A DNA stretch of 25,660 nt from the NCBI GenBank assembly GCA_900539605.1, contig UQCS01000022.1, positions 1 through 25,660 on the forward strand, in the 5' to 3' direction. Below are positions 1-7,535 of this stretch, piece after piece (position 1 is the stretch's first letter; each line of letters opens with the position of its first letter). The notes beneath the pieces were generated by a model. It was not told where the DNA came from, did no database searches, and worked only from the letters and a program-made list of their open reading frames with translations. A program made the position numbers and the translations under genes. The DNA comes from an uncultured Azospirillum sp. GTDB lineage: Bacteria > Pseudomonadota > Alphaproteobacteria > RF32 > CAG-239.

Positions 1-9
1 TATTTTTAC

Positions 10-15
10 TATAAA
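10..15 (+). promoter_or_regulatory. Probable -10 element of the first gene
   Basis: TATAAA lies about 31 bases before the ATG at 46. A -35 box would fall outside the window, so only the -10 is visible. If it is real, the transcript starts near 22 and the leader is about 24 bases, AT-rich, with no purine-rich ribosome binding site. The same arrangement recurs at four other genes in this window. Confidence 0.4.
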
Positions 16-45
16 TATGTTTTACTAATTTAAATTCATCGCTGT

Positions 46-1200
46 ATGAAAGAAAAAAAGAAAATTTTGCTCGATCTGTTAAGTATGATCGAAGCGCTGG
101 AACTGTCACGCGAGGACTATGCCGAATTTGCCCGTGAACTGATGAAACATTTTGGACTGTCTCTGATAGACTGTTTCCCGATCGATCAGACAGCCGCGCT
201 GCTGCAGGAGGTACAAACCAAATGCAACGAACTGCTGCTGCTGACAACGAAACTTCCGGTTGCCGGTGTCAACGATGCCTGCAACGGAAAGAATGCAACG
301 GAAACGACTGCCGCGGCAGAAGTTGTTTCGGAAAAAACGGCAGGTTTATCGGAAACAGCCGCTTCGGCTAACGGCAATCATGCCGTCATGTCGGGGCAGG
401 TGATCGTCGCCGCCGATAATATTCCGATTGAGGACGAAAACGGAATTGTCGGTTACGTGGTGGGGACGAAAACGGAAGACGAAAAAGTCATTTCGCCGGT
501 TTCTTCTCCGTACCCCAAAGGCTACAGCCGCAACGGCCGCAAACTCGGACGCCCACGCAAGCAAAAGACAAACGAAGAACAGGCGCCCGCCGCTTCGGCT
601 TCCCGAGACACTTCTGCAAGTGACAAGACCGAAGACACAACCAACGGTACCGATGCAGAAGTGTCCGCAACCGCCGGAGAAAACAGCGGTGCAACGGGAA
701 CAGAGCCTGTGCAAATGCCGGATGCATCTGCGGTGATGGAAGGAGAAGATTTGTCGGAGGCTGAGAAGAATGAAATCGAAAAGCTCAAAATGGGCAAGGT
801 ATATTCGATGGATATTCTTTATCGCTGGAAAAAACGCTTGGTGGTTTCGAACCGGGTGATGCAGGATGCGACACCGTTGGGAATTTTTATTCCGTACAAA
901 CGTCGTGCCGCCGGATATGCGAGGTTTATTTTGGCGGCGACCGACGAGATTGCAGGCCTTCCGGTTTCAAAAGCGCAGAAGTATGCCCGTAACCAGCTTC
1001 CGCCTTATGAAGGTGAAAAGTGGGATGTTCTCAACAGTTGGCAAATCGAAGCGGCAAAACAAGCGCAGCCCGAACTCAATCAGATGCTGAAAAAAGTGGG
1101 CGGCGATCCTTTTGTCGGTTTGTATCTGGCTCCGAAAAGCGTGAATTATCACGAAATGCCCGATAAGATTCGTTATGCGGTCAATGTCGGCAAGCTGTAA
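46..1200 (+). CDS. Hypothetical protein with AT-hook-like motif
   Basis: I do not recognise the family of this 384-residue protein. Three parts can be seen. Residues 1-70 are charged and look helical. Residues 71-235 are a low-complexity linker rich in Ala, Thr, Glu and Ser, which carries GRKLGRPRK at 164-172; this matches an AT-hook (a GRP core between basic residues) that binds the minor groove of AT-rich DNA. Residues 240-384 look like a compact domain with aromatic and basic residues (for example YRWKKRLVVSNR). There is no signal peptide or membrane segment, so it should be cytoplasmic. A DNA- or nucleoid-associated role is inference from the one motif; it could also be a scaffold. It stands alone and a strong hairpin follows it. 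No Shine-Dalgarno sequence precedes the ATG. The C-terminal domain argues for a real gene and not a composition artefact. Confidence 0.8.
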   Translation: MKEKKKILLDLLSMIEALELSREDYAEFARELMKHFGLSLIDCFPIDQTAALLQEVQTKCNELLLLTTKLPVAGVNDACNGKNATETTAAAEVVSEKTAGLSETAASANGNHAVMSGQVIVAADNIPIEDENGIVGYVVGTKTEDEKVISPVSSPYPKGYSRNGRKLGRPRKQKTNEEQAPAASASRDTSASDKTEDTTNGTDAEVSATAGENSGATGTEPVQMPDASAVMEGEDLSEAEKNEIEKLKMGKVYSMDILYRWKKRLVVSNRVMQDATPLGIFIPYKRRAAGYARFILAATDEIAGLPVSKAQKYARNQLPPYEGEKWDVLNSWQIEAAKQAQPELNQMLKKVGGDPFVGLYLAPKSVNYHEMPDKIRYAVNVGKL

Positions 1201-1215
1201 AAACATCTTGGCTTT

Positions 1216-1245
1216 GAAAGCACCCCCAAAAGGGGGTGCTTTCTT
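1216..1245 (+). terminator. Intrinsic terminator after the AT-hook gene
   Basis: A perfect 12-bp inverted repeat (GAAAGCACCCCC / GGGGGTGCTTTC) with an AAAA loop starts 16 bases past the stop codon. The T-run after it is short (TTTCTT), so termination may be less than complete. Confidence 0.75.
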
Positions 1246-1287
1246 GCGTCTGGGGCGGGCGGTTGTCCAAAAAAGGCGGTTTAGGCA

Positions 1288-1316
1288 TTTACAAAATATC
1301 AAAAATAATGTATAAA
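1288..1316 (+). promoter_or_regulatory. Sigma70-type promoter of duplicated-domain lipoprotein
   Basis: TTTACA (1288-1293), a 17-base spacer, then TATAAA (1311-1316). Five of six bases match consensus in each box. The predicted start near 1323 gives a leader of about 29 bases to the ATG at 1352, with no Shine-Dalgarno sequence. Confidence 0.65.
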
Positions 1317-1351
1317 TGAGACGATTTGTTTGATTATTAATTAATATATTT

Positions 1352-1951
1352 ATGAGTAAGAAACTAATTTGGGTTTTGCTGGTGTTGATGTTTACGGCAT
1401 GCAGCAAAGAGGATGAACCGGATGATAATTTTTCTTATCCGGTGGAACAGGAAAAAAACGCCGTTATCGAGAAGCTCTATCCGGTTTATATGCGTCGTGA
1501 AGTGCCGTTTCCGTTTCCGGCCTATGTTATGCGTCTTTCCGACGGCAACGACCTTTATATGCTGCGGACGCGGTATAACCGGGATCTGCATCAGGGAGAC
1601 TGTATCGATTACCGGGTTTTTTCCTTTTGTCCGAACGAGATTGCCGTTATCGACGGGTTTGAACTCGGAGACGGCAGCGAAGCCGAAAGGGATGCGGCAA
1701 CTCAAAATACCCGCGGCCTGATCGCAAGTGATCCGGTTGAAGGGTACGTGGCGGAAATATTTGACATGCCCATCCGCTACAGTCTGACTTTTGTGCCGAT
1801 TGACACCCGTTTCATTGTTCTTGAGGACGGAAAACTGATTTATGTCAAGAAAAGTAAACTGTCGCTTGAACTTGTGCCGGGAGACCGCATTGTGTATAAC
1901 GTTTATGCGCTTTCTCCCAACGAAGTGCTGGCAGTTAAGAAGCTAGACTGA
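1352..1951 (+). CDS. Lipoprotein with internally duplicated domain
   Basis: This 199-residue protein opens with a lipoprotein signal ending in LMFTAC, so Cys17 should be lipidated and the protein anchored facing the periplasm. The mature part contains two copies of one module. The first is about residues 37-102 and ends LHQGDCIDYRVFSFCPNEIAV; the second is about 129-197 and ends LVPGDRIVYNVYALSPNEVLA. Shared positions are L..GD.I.Y.V...PNE(I/V).A(V). The spacing of Gly-Asp and the alternating hydrophobics suggest a small beta-barrel, but that is inference. The lipoprotein at 17821-18171 carries a single similar module. The family is not known to me. The gene has its own promoter and terminator. 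No Shine-Dalgarno is visible; the start is fixed by the signal peptide beginning at this ATG. Confidence 0.85.
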   Translation: MSKKLIWVLLVLMFTACSKEDEPDDNFSYPVEQEKNAVIEKLYPVYMRREVPFPFPAYVMRLSDGNDLYMLRTRYNRDLHQGDCIDYRVFSFCPNEIAVIDGFELGDGSEAERDAATQNTRGLIASDPVEGYVAEIFDMPIRYSLTFVPIDTRFIVLEDGKLIYVKKSKLSLELVPGDRIVYNVYALSPNEVLAVKKLD

Positions 1952-1960
1952 TTCTCTTTT

Positions 1961-1995
1961 AAAGTTCCCGTATCTGCCGGTATGGGAACTTTTTT
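1961..1995 (+). terminator. Intrinsic terminator after duplicated-domain lipoprotein
   Basis: A 12-bp stem (1961-1972 with 1981-1992, one G-T pair) and an 8-base loop are followed by T through 1995. It starts 9 bases after the stop codon and separates the lipoprotein from the phosphatase. Confidence 0.85.
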
Positions 1996-2082
1996 GTTGG
2001 CAAGCCGGGAAAGCGTTTGCTTTTTGGACGGTTTGGCTTTATCTTATTTGATGATGACGGTCAAAAAATCGGAACAGAAGCT

Positions 2083-2703
2083 ATGAAAAAACATTTTTAT
2101 ATTTTTCGTCACGGACAAACAATTTGGAATGCAGAGGGACGTCCTCAGGGACAGCATCCTTATCCGGTGCCGCTGACGATGACTGGTCGTGAACAGGCGA
2201 CGGCGTTGGCGGGTCGGCTGGCCGATAAAAAGATTAAGAAAATTATCAGTTCCGATTTGTTGCGGGCGCAGCAAACAGCGGAAATTGTAGCCGAAAAGCT
2301 GGGAGTTGAAATCGTGTTTGACCGGCGTTTGCGAGAAGTGGACTATGGGCGTCTGAACGGTATGTATACGATTGAACGCGAAGAAATATATCCCGATTTT
2401 AAAAAATGTTATATTGATTATATGGTGCGTTTTCCCGATGGTGAAAGTTTTGGAGAAGTGGGAGAACGGCTGAAAGACGCCATCCGCGACGCGGCCCTTC
2501 GTTACAATCACCGCAATATTGCGATTTCGACCCACGGAAATGCGATGACGGTGTTATTGAATGTGTTGTTTAACCATAAAATTTATCGGTTGGCGAATTG
2601 CGACTATATTCATATTACCTATGATCCCGATAAGGACCGGTGGGAAGCGGTAAATATTCCGCCGGCACAGCCGACTTTTGAGCCGTCGTTTTTAAACTAT
2701 TAG
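2083..2703 (+). CDS. Histidine phosphatase family protein
   Basis: A 206-residue member of the phosphoglycerate mutase-like histidine phosphatases. RHGQT at 9-13 supplies the phosphorylated His10; Arg61, acidic Glu85 in REVDYG and His151 in STHGN complete the usual phosphate pocket. The length fits small cytoplasmic members such as GpmB- or CobC-like enzymes. The sequence does not show the substrate, which could be a sugar phosphate, a nucleotide or a cofactor precursor. The frame stays open upstream to a TTG at 2017, but the family begins with the strand leading into RHG, so the ATG at 2083 is chosen; GGAA at 2071-2074 may serve as a weak ribosome site. The stop is 9 bases from the acyltransferase start, which suggests one transcript. 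Confidence 0.9.
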   Translation: MKKHFYIFRHGQTIWNAEGRPQGQHPYPVPLTMTGREQATALAGRLADKKIKKIISSDLLRAQQTAEIVAEKLGVEIVFDRRLREVDYGRLNGMYTIEREEIYPDFKKCYIDYMVRFPDGESFGEVGERLKDAIRDAALRYNHRNIAISTHGNAMTVLLNVLFNHKIYRLANCDYIHITYDPDKDRWEAVNIPPAQPTFEPSFLNY

Positions 2704-2712
2704 GAGAAGATC

Positions 2713-3357
2713 ATGGGGGTGTCGGTTAACGGCCAAAACAATCGCCTGACAATCGTGGTTGAGGGCAGGGAATGCGAGTTGACGGAAGAAATTCCGGGAC
2801 TGGATATTGTGGTGGAGGGCGACGATAACCGCGTGCGGATTGAATACCCGCAAACATTTGAAAATAGTTGTCTGAAAATAACAGGAAACGGCAATTGTTT
2901 TGAAGCGGCAGCCTCCTACCGGCGAACTGACGGTGTTTTCTTCTGTCTTTGTGACGGTTGCCGGATCAGCATCGGCCGCAATTGTTTTTTCAATCGCGAT
3001 ATTGCGGTGCTGGCCAAAGAGAAGAAGGCGGTTTCGGTTGTCTTCGGCGATGACGTTATTGTCGGTACCGGTACGATTATCCGTTGCGGTGACGGTCATA
3101 CGGTGGTTGACGCCGGCAGTCGCGATCCGCTTAATTCGCCGGCGGATATTGTGATCGGCAGCCATGTATGGATCGGTGCCCGGTGCATGATCCTCAAAGG
3201 GGCAGTGATCGGGCGCAATTCGATTGTGGGAGCAATGTCACTGGTGAATAAAAAGTTTGCGGAACCGAATCAGATATTGGCAGGTGTTCCGGCTGCCGTG
3301 ATTCGTTGCGGGGTTGACTGGGATATCGCCGATTATGCGTCTTACACCGAAATCTGA
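2713..3357 (+). CDS. Left-handed beta-helix acyltransferase (WbbJ-like)
   Basis: A 214-residue protein with hexapeptide-repeat character from about 85 to 195 (ISIGRN, VVFGDDVIVG, IVIGSHVWIG, GAVIGRNSIVG) and the closing AGVPAAVIR typical of sugar O-acetyltransferases. CGDGHTVVD places His129 where capsule and O-antigen acyltransferases carry their catalytic His. The first 80 residues are beta-rich with repeated GN/GDDN turns and may extend the helix or bind acceptor. The donor is probably acetyl-CoA; the acceptor is unknown. AGGAG at 2702-2706, overlapping the end of the phosphatase gene, sits six bases before the ATG. Modification of a surface glycan or an envelope metabolite is a reasonable guess, but no glycosyltransferase lies nearby. 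Confidence 0.85.
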   Translation: MGVSVNGQNNRLTIVVEGRECELTEEIPGLDIVVEGDDNRVRIEYPQTFENSCLKITGNGNCFEAAASYRRTDGVFFCLCDGCRISIGRNCFFNRDIAVLAKEKKAVSVVFGDDVIVGTGTIIRCGDGHTVVDAGSRDPLNSPADIVIGSHVWIGARCMILKGAVIGRNSIVGAMSLVNKKFAEPNQILAGVPAAVIRCGVDWDIADYASYTEI

Positions 3358-3475
3358 GTACAGTTGTCAAATTTGAAAATATTGTAAAACGGTGGAAGAT
3401 CCTTGTCTGAAAATGGTTAAGATACTTGTGTGTTTCACTTGTTTTTCTCGTTGTTAAAAATAGTTGCCAAAAATA

Positions 3476-3504
3476 TTGACAAATTGTTTGTAAGGGTCTA
3501 TAAA
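3476..3504 (+). promoter_or_regulatory. Near-consensus promoter of the M16-like gene
   Basis: TTGACA (3476-3481), exactly 17 bases, then TATAAA (3499-3504): 11 of 12 consensus bases at ideal spacing, the best promoter I find in the window. The predicted start near 3511 gives a leader of about 40 bases, almost all A and T, without a Shine-Dalgarno sequence. Confidence 0.8.
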
Positions 3505-3551
3505 CATAACTTGTAATTAATAATTATTTATTCATTTTTATTTTCATACAT

Positions 3552-4763
3552 ATGGAAAAATTCAAATTGAACAATGGTGTAACTATTGTTACTGCGAATT
3601 GTGGGTCGGAAGTTCTTTCCGTGTCTGTAACCGTTAATGTCGGCCATGTAAACGAGCCCAAACTCGGAATTGCCGCCCTGTACGAAAACGTGTTGATGAA
3701 GCAGGTGAGCCGTGTTCAAACGGTTTACGGCGGCACCATCACCAGTTTCCTGACAGGCTGTCCCGCTGACGAACTCGGCATGACGATGTCGAAAATGGCT
3801 AACCTGATCAAAGCTCCCCATCTGGGTGTCGATCTGATCGAGGCCGCTGCTTACGACATTGTCGAGCATACGCGAGATCTGGCGCCGTTGCTGAAACGAC
3901 AGATGAAACTGCTCTACAAGCACACGGCCTTCGGAAAAAAACGTGTTTTGTGGGATACGGACAGTTACATCGCCGCGGTTGAAAGCTATTCAGCCGATGA
4001 TCTGCGCGCGTTTGCCGCCAAGTACTACACCGGAAAGAATCTGGTGGTTGTCATTGCCGGTTCTTGTGTTAACAAAGAACAGGTCCGTGCTCTGGCCGAG
4101 AAGTACTTCGGCGATATTGCCGAAGGTGAACGCCATCGTTTGGCCAAGAACATCTATACCGGCGGTTACAGCCGAATTTGTTCTTATGGTGACAGTCGGC
4201 AGGTTATGATGGGTTGGGATGTGACCGGAATCAAGAACTCGCCCGAGGCTAATGTGATGATGTCGATGTTGGCCGGCCGTCTTGAACGTTCGTTCAACGA
4301 AATGGATGATCCGCAGACGCCCGGCAAGAAGATCATGCGTCCGACCGATGCACAGATCGAAGTCAAGATCGCCGGTTACTATGGCCGCCGTACGTTGCGC
4401 ATCTCGGTAGCGTCGTCTCAGCTTTCGGTAAACGAAATCATCGATACCGTTTGCAAGAATGTCAATCGCCTGTGCCAGAGCGAGGCTTCCGAGCGTCGTA
4501 TGGAGACATCGAGGAATCGTGCGATGTCTGAGAAGCTGTTTCTGTTTTCTCAGCCGCAGGACGCCGCGGTCGAAACCGCATGGCAGGTGCTTGGACGAGG
4601 CGATATGTATGACGTTAATGCCCGTATCAACTTCATCTGGGGGGTTACGGCACATGAGGTCAAAATCGTCTCACGGGAGATTTTCTCCACGCCGCTGACA
4701 ATGGTTGCTTGCACCAACGAGCCTCACTATTCCTATGAGGAAGTGCAGGAAAAGCTGAAGTAA
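3552..4763 (+). CDS. M16 family peptidase homologue, zinc site lost
   Basis: This 403-residue protein has the two-domain architecture of M16B peptidases. The N-terminal half opens LNNGVTIVT and contains SADDLRAFAAKYYTGKNLVV with AEKYFGD, the usual interdomain segment; the C-terminal half (about 215-400) is the second M16 domain. The zinc motif HxxEH is replaced by ALYEN at residues 42-46: both His are gone and only the Glu remains. It therefore should not cleave peptides. Inactive M16 subunits exist in nature (the alpha subunit of mitochondrial processing peptidase, one chain of some bacterial pairs), but they pair with an active partner and none is encoded here. There is no signal peptide. 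Phe is TTC in 7 of 10 codons and Asn and Tyr also lean to C-ending codons, unlike neighbouring genes; together with the promoter this suggests high expression. It is monocistronic. Confidence 0.85.
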   Translation: MEKFKLNNGVTIVTANCGSEVLSVSVTVNVGHVNEPKLGIAALYENVLMKQVSRVQTVYGGTITSFLTGCPADELGMTMSKMANLIKAPHLGVDLIEAAAYDIVEHTRDLAPLLKRQMKLLYKHTAFGKKRVLWDTDSYIAAVESYSADDLRAFAAKYYTGKNLVVVIAGSCVNKEQVRALAEKYFGDIAEGERHRLAKNIYTGGYSRICSYGDSRQVMMGWDVTGIKNSPEANVMMSMLAGRLERSFNEMDDPQTPGKKIMRPTDAQIEVKIAGYYGRRTLRISVASSQLSVNEIIDTVCKNVNRLCQSEASERRMETSRNRAMSEKLFLFSQPQDAAVETAWQVLGRGDMYDVNARINFIWGVTAHEVKIVSREIFSTPLTMVACTNEPHYSYEEVQEKLK

Positions 4764-4780
4764 AAAACTTTTTCCATTCA

Positions 4781-4813
4781 AAAAAGAGACTGCCACAGGC
4801 AGTCTCTTTTTTT
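4781..4813 (+). terminator. Intrinsic terminator after M16-like gene
   Basis: A long stem (4781-4794 with 4798-4811) around GACTGCC/GGCAGTC, a tiny loop and seven T form a textbook terminator. The A-run on the left arm would let it work on the other strand too. Confidence 0.9.
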
Positions 4814-4924
4814 ATTCTGTTTCCGTAAGTAACCGGGATTTTCAACGGAGAAAAGACATTTTGCGCTAAAGAAGAACATCACGGCTTGTATATTTGAAAA
4901 AAATGGCTTACCTTATCGTCAGTA

Positions 4925-4942
4925 TATAATTTTGATAAGGAG
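4925..4942 (+). promoter_or_regulatory. -10 element and ribosome site of DUF4139 gene
   Basis: A perfect TATAAT (4925-4930) is followed at once by AAGGAG (4937-4942), eight bases before the ATG at 4951. No good -35 box is seen at 16-18 bases, so an activator or another contact may be needed. The transcript would begin close to the ribosome site, giving a very short leader. Confidence 0.5.
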
Positions 4943-4950
4943 AAAAACTG

Positions 4951-6432
4951 ATGCGTTTAGCTTCCTGGCTTTTAATGGGCTGTGTCGGTCTGTCTGCAGC
5001 GGCTTCGGCGGCCGAGAATACGGTTGGAGACAGTCAAAAAACAGATCTGGAAATCAGCATTTACAATAATAACCTGGCGTTGGTGAAAGACCGTCGGACG
5101 GTAGATTTGAAACAGGGAATCAATGATATTGCCTTTGAAGGCGTGGCTACGCAGATCAAGCCGGAGACCGCGCTGTTGGATGCGCCGGGAATTAAGGTGT
5201 TGGAGCAAAATTATGACTATGATCTTCTGACGGCAAACAACATTATTGACAAATCGGTCGGGCAAACGGTTAAAACCGTCATCTCCAACCCGACAACCGG
5301 CCAGAATATTTATGACAGTGCTGAAATTGTCAGTGCCGTTTACGGACAACCCTTGTTAAAATTCAATTATGGAATTGAAACCCATTTTCCCGGCCGTTTG
5401 GTGTTTGAAAAGCTACCCGACAGCCTGCGCAACAAACCGACGCTGGTGGCAAAAATCGACAGCAGCAGCGCGGCATCTAAAAGTATATCGCTGGCATATT
5501 TGACCAACGGTATCAGCTGGAAAACAAATTATGTTGCCAAAGTGGTTTCCAACAATAAGCTTAATCTGACTGGCTGGGTGACAATCAATAACGAATCGGG
5601 AACAGATTACAGCAACGCCAAAGTGCAGCTGATTGCCGGAGATGTGAACCAGGTAAGCAGTGACAGCGGGGTGCGGCCGATGATGATGATGGCAAAAGCG
5701 ACGCGGGCAATGAACGATTATGCAGTGGCGGAAAGTGCTGCAGGGGCGCCGCAGAGCCTGAGCGGTTATCACTTGTACAATCTGCCGATGAAGACAGATA
5801 TTAAAGATAAGCAGACTAAACAAATCAGTTTGCTGGAAAAAAATGACGTCGTTTATAAAAAAGAAGCTTACATGAATTCGCCGCTTTATTTTAACGTCAA
5901 TTATACGCCCGAATTCCGTCAGCAGCATCCGGAAATGATTTATATTCTGCAAAATAAGGAAAATGATAATCTGGGAATTCCGCTGCCGTCGGGTATTGTG
6001 CGTTTTTATGAAAACGACAATGACGGCAATATGCAGTTTATCGGCGAAAATTCGATTTCCCATGTAGCCAAAGGGGAGGAAATGCGTCTCAATCTGGGCA
6101 GTTATTTTAACATTTTCGTCAACGGAAAAATTAAAAAAGTTACCAAGCTTTCTGAAAATAAAACTCAGGAAGCCGATAATGCATGCGTTACCGTAACGAC
6201 CCGGTATGCCTATGATGCCGAAGTCAGTTTTAACAATGCCAATACCTATGTTCAGGAAGTGGTTTTTGAACAAGGGATTGCCAACGACATGAGTGTTGAA
6301 AGCGCCAGCATTAATGGCCACTTGAAAGATGCCGGTACTTACACATGGAAAGTGACGATTCCGGCCGAAGGCAAACAGACACTTACTTTCAGAGTGGTTG
6401 CACCGTATAAGAAACGGAACTGCGGCAAATAA
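4951..6432 (+). CDS. Exported DUF4139 domain protein
   Basis: A 493-residue protein with a Sec signal peptide (residues 1-21, cleavage after ASAA), so periplasmic or outer-membrane associated. The body resembles the DUF4139/COG5316 family: an N-terminal beta domain opening ISIYNNNLALVKDRR, the conserved GISWKTNYVAKV near 190-200, and a C-terminal Ig-like beta domain ending TYTWKVTIPAEGKQTLTF. Proteins of this family have no established biochemical function. A Met/Ala-rich loop (MMMMAKATRAMND, about 245-258) interrupts the middle and may be an exposed linker. The start is supported by AAGGAG eight bases upstream and by the signal peptide. The gene stands alone and faces a LysR-type gene across a shared terminator; that placement alone does not imply regulation. 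Confidence 0.85.
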   Translation: MRLASWLLMGCVGLSAAASAAENTVGDSQKTDLEISIYNNNLALVKDRRTVDLKQGINDIAFEGVATQIKPETALLDAPGIKVLEQNYDYDLLTANNIIDKSVGQTVKTVISNPTTGQNIYDSAEIVSAVYGQPLLKFNYGIETHFPGRLVFEKLPDSLRNKPTLVAKIDSSSAASKSISLAYLTNGISWKTNYVAKVVSNNKLNLTGWVTINNESGTDYSNAKVQLIAGDVNQVSSDSGVRPMMMMAKATRAMNDYAVAESAAGAPQSLSGYHLYNLPMKTDIKDKQTKQISLLEKNDVVYKKEAYMNSPLYFNVNYTPEFRQQHPEMIYILQNKENDNLGIPLPSGIVRFYENDNDGNMQFIGENSISHVAKGEEMRLNLGSYFNIFVNGKIKKVTKLSENKTQEADNACVTVTTRYAYDAEVSFNNANTYVQEVVFEQGIANDMSVESASINGHLKDAGTYTWKVTIPAEGKQTLTFRVVAPYKKRNCGK

Positions 6433-6450
6433 AGAATGTGTCAGCTACAG

Positions 6451-6482
6451 AAAAAAAGCCCCGATTTATATCGGGGTTTTTT
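6451..6482. terminator. Bidirectional terminator, DUF4139 and LysR genes
   Basis: A GC-rich stem (CCCCGAT/ATCGGGG, 6459-6465 with 6470-6476) is flanked by A-run 6451-6457 and T-run 6477-6482, so it gives a U-tract on either strand. The plus gene stops at 6432 and the minus gene at 6485. Confidence 0.85.
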
Positions 6483-6484
6483 CG

Positions 6485-7363
6485 TTACATCTTTTCAAAA
6501 ACTTCTTTGAGATAGTTGATCACGGCACGAACCCGCGGCAGGTCTTTGGTCTTTTTGTGGCATGACAGATAGAGACTGATATGACATATTTTATTGAAGT
6601 TGTCGAGACAAACCAGTCCTTCATCGACAAAACGGGTTGGCATGATGCAAATTCCGGCATTGTTTTTAACCGCATCAATGATAGAACCGCTGGAGTTGGA
6701 AGTATAACAGACTTTTTCGGCTTTCTTTAAAATTTCACGATATTCTTTATCATAATAGCTCATGCCTGATTTGCAGACAATCCGGTGGTTTTTGATAATG
6801 TCTTCAATGTCTTGCGGATAACCGTTTTCGGAAAGATATTGCGGCGAGGCAAATAATTTGCATTCGATTTGTTTGGCTGCCAGCGAGACGACGTCCTTTT
6901 CGCGCGGTTCGCTGTAAGAAATGCCGATGTCTAAATCGTTGTAGCAAAGTTTGAGGCTGTCTTGAAACATCATCGTCTGAATTTGTACTTTGGGATAGCG
7001 GGTAAAAAATTTGTCAATCTGATACAAAATACAGTTGGCGCTAACACCTATGTCCATGCCGACTTTTACAAGCCCGGAAGCGGTGTTGTTTTCAGGTTTT
7101 TCGGCGTATATTTTCATCAGAATTTCTTTGATCTCGGATGTGTTACTTACAATGTTGCGCCCTTTGGGCGTGAGTTGACAGCCAAGACCGGAACTGATCA
7201 CCAGTTGAAAACCGAGTTCCGCTTCCAGATTGTTGATGTATTTGTTCAAAGTGTCGACCGAAGAACCGATTGATTGGGCAGCTTTGCGTTTGCTGCTGTG
7301 TTCATGTACCGCTGCCAACATAAACAGACTTTCTATATTTTGCACGTCTTTACGATTTATCAT
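6485..7363 (-). CDS. LysR-type transcriptional regulator
   Basis: A 292-residue regulator. Residues 8-66 form the N-terminal winged helix-turn-helix (LFMLAAVHEHSSKRKAAQSIG, then NKYINNLEAELGFQLV and LTPKGR), and residues 85-290 form a periplasmic-binding-protein-like effector domain with GISYSEPREKD and a C-terminal GICIMPTRFVD segment. The frame opens at a TTG (7381), but the ATG at 7363 is preceded by GAGAGAG at good distance, so it is preferred. The effector and target genes cannot be read from the sequence: no divergent gene shares its promoter, which is where LysR targets usually lie. Two lines I counted by hand (6721-6840) are about 34% GC, lower than the S41 gene beside it, which could hint at a different history. 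Confidence 0.9.
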   Translation of the reverse strand: MINRKDVQNIESLFMLAAVHEHSSKRKAAQSIGSSVDTLNKYINNLEAELGFQLVISSGLGCQLTPKGRNIVSNTSEIKEILMKIYAEKPENNTASGLVKVGMDIGVSANCILYQIDKFFTRYPKVQIQTMMFQDSLKLCYNDLDIGISYSEPREKDVVSLAAKQIECKLFASPQYLSENGYPQDIEDIIKNHRIVCKSGMSYYDKEYREILKKAEKVCYTSNSSGSIIDAVKNNAGICIMPTRFVDEGLVCLDNFNKICHISLYLSCHKKTKDLPRVRAVINYLKEVFEKM

Positions 7364-7425
7364 TGAGCTCTCTCTTGCCAAATGGTAGATTTTTTTATAA
7401 TTAATTCTGTATTAGTTGTAGAAAG

Positions 7426-7453
7426 ATCATACAATTTAGTCGTGCGTAGTCAA
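7426..7453 (-). promoter_or_regulatory. Promoter of the LysR-type gene
   Basis: On the minus strand TTGACT (7453-7448), a 16-base spacer and TATGAT (7431-7426) precede the regulator. The predicted start near 7419 gives a leader of about 56 bases. No terminator is seen after the S41 gene, so some read-through from that operon is possible. Confidence 0.55.
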
Positions 7454-7535
7454 TAAGAAAGTTGAGTATTCATATAGAAAAATTATTATATACCAAAGTT
7501 TTATTTTATAGAAGCATCAGAATTGCAGTTTAAAT

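Noticed and set aside
428..736. Basic 102-codon frame overlapping the AT-hook gene in another frame
   Set aside because: Its Lys/Arg/Pro-rich composition follows from the low-complexity linker it overlaps; no ribosome site or domain is seen.
2017..2082. TTG-initiated extension of the histidine phosphatase
   Set aside because: It adds residues ahead of the family N-terminus and begins just downstream of the terminator, where no suitable ribosome site is seen.
5413..6321. Long open frame on the minus strand inside the DUF4139 gene (302 codons)
   Set aside because: It is antisense to a gene with signal peptide, ribosome site and family match. Its translation is rich in Ile, His, Phe and Arg with no domain, as expected for a shadow frame.
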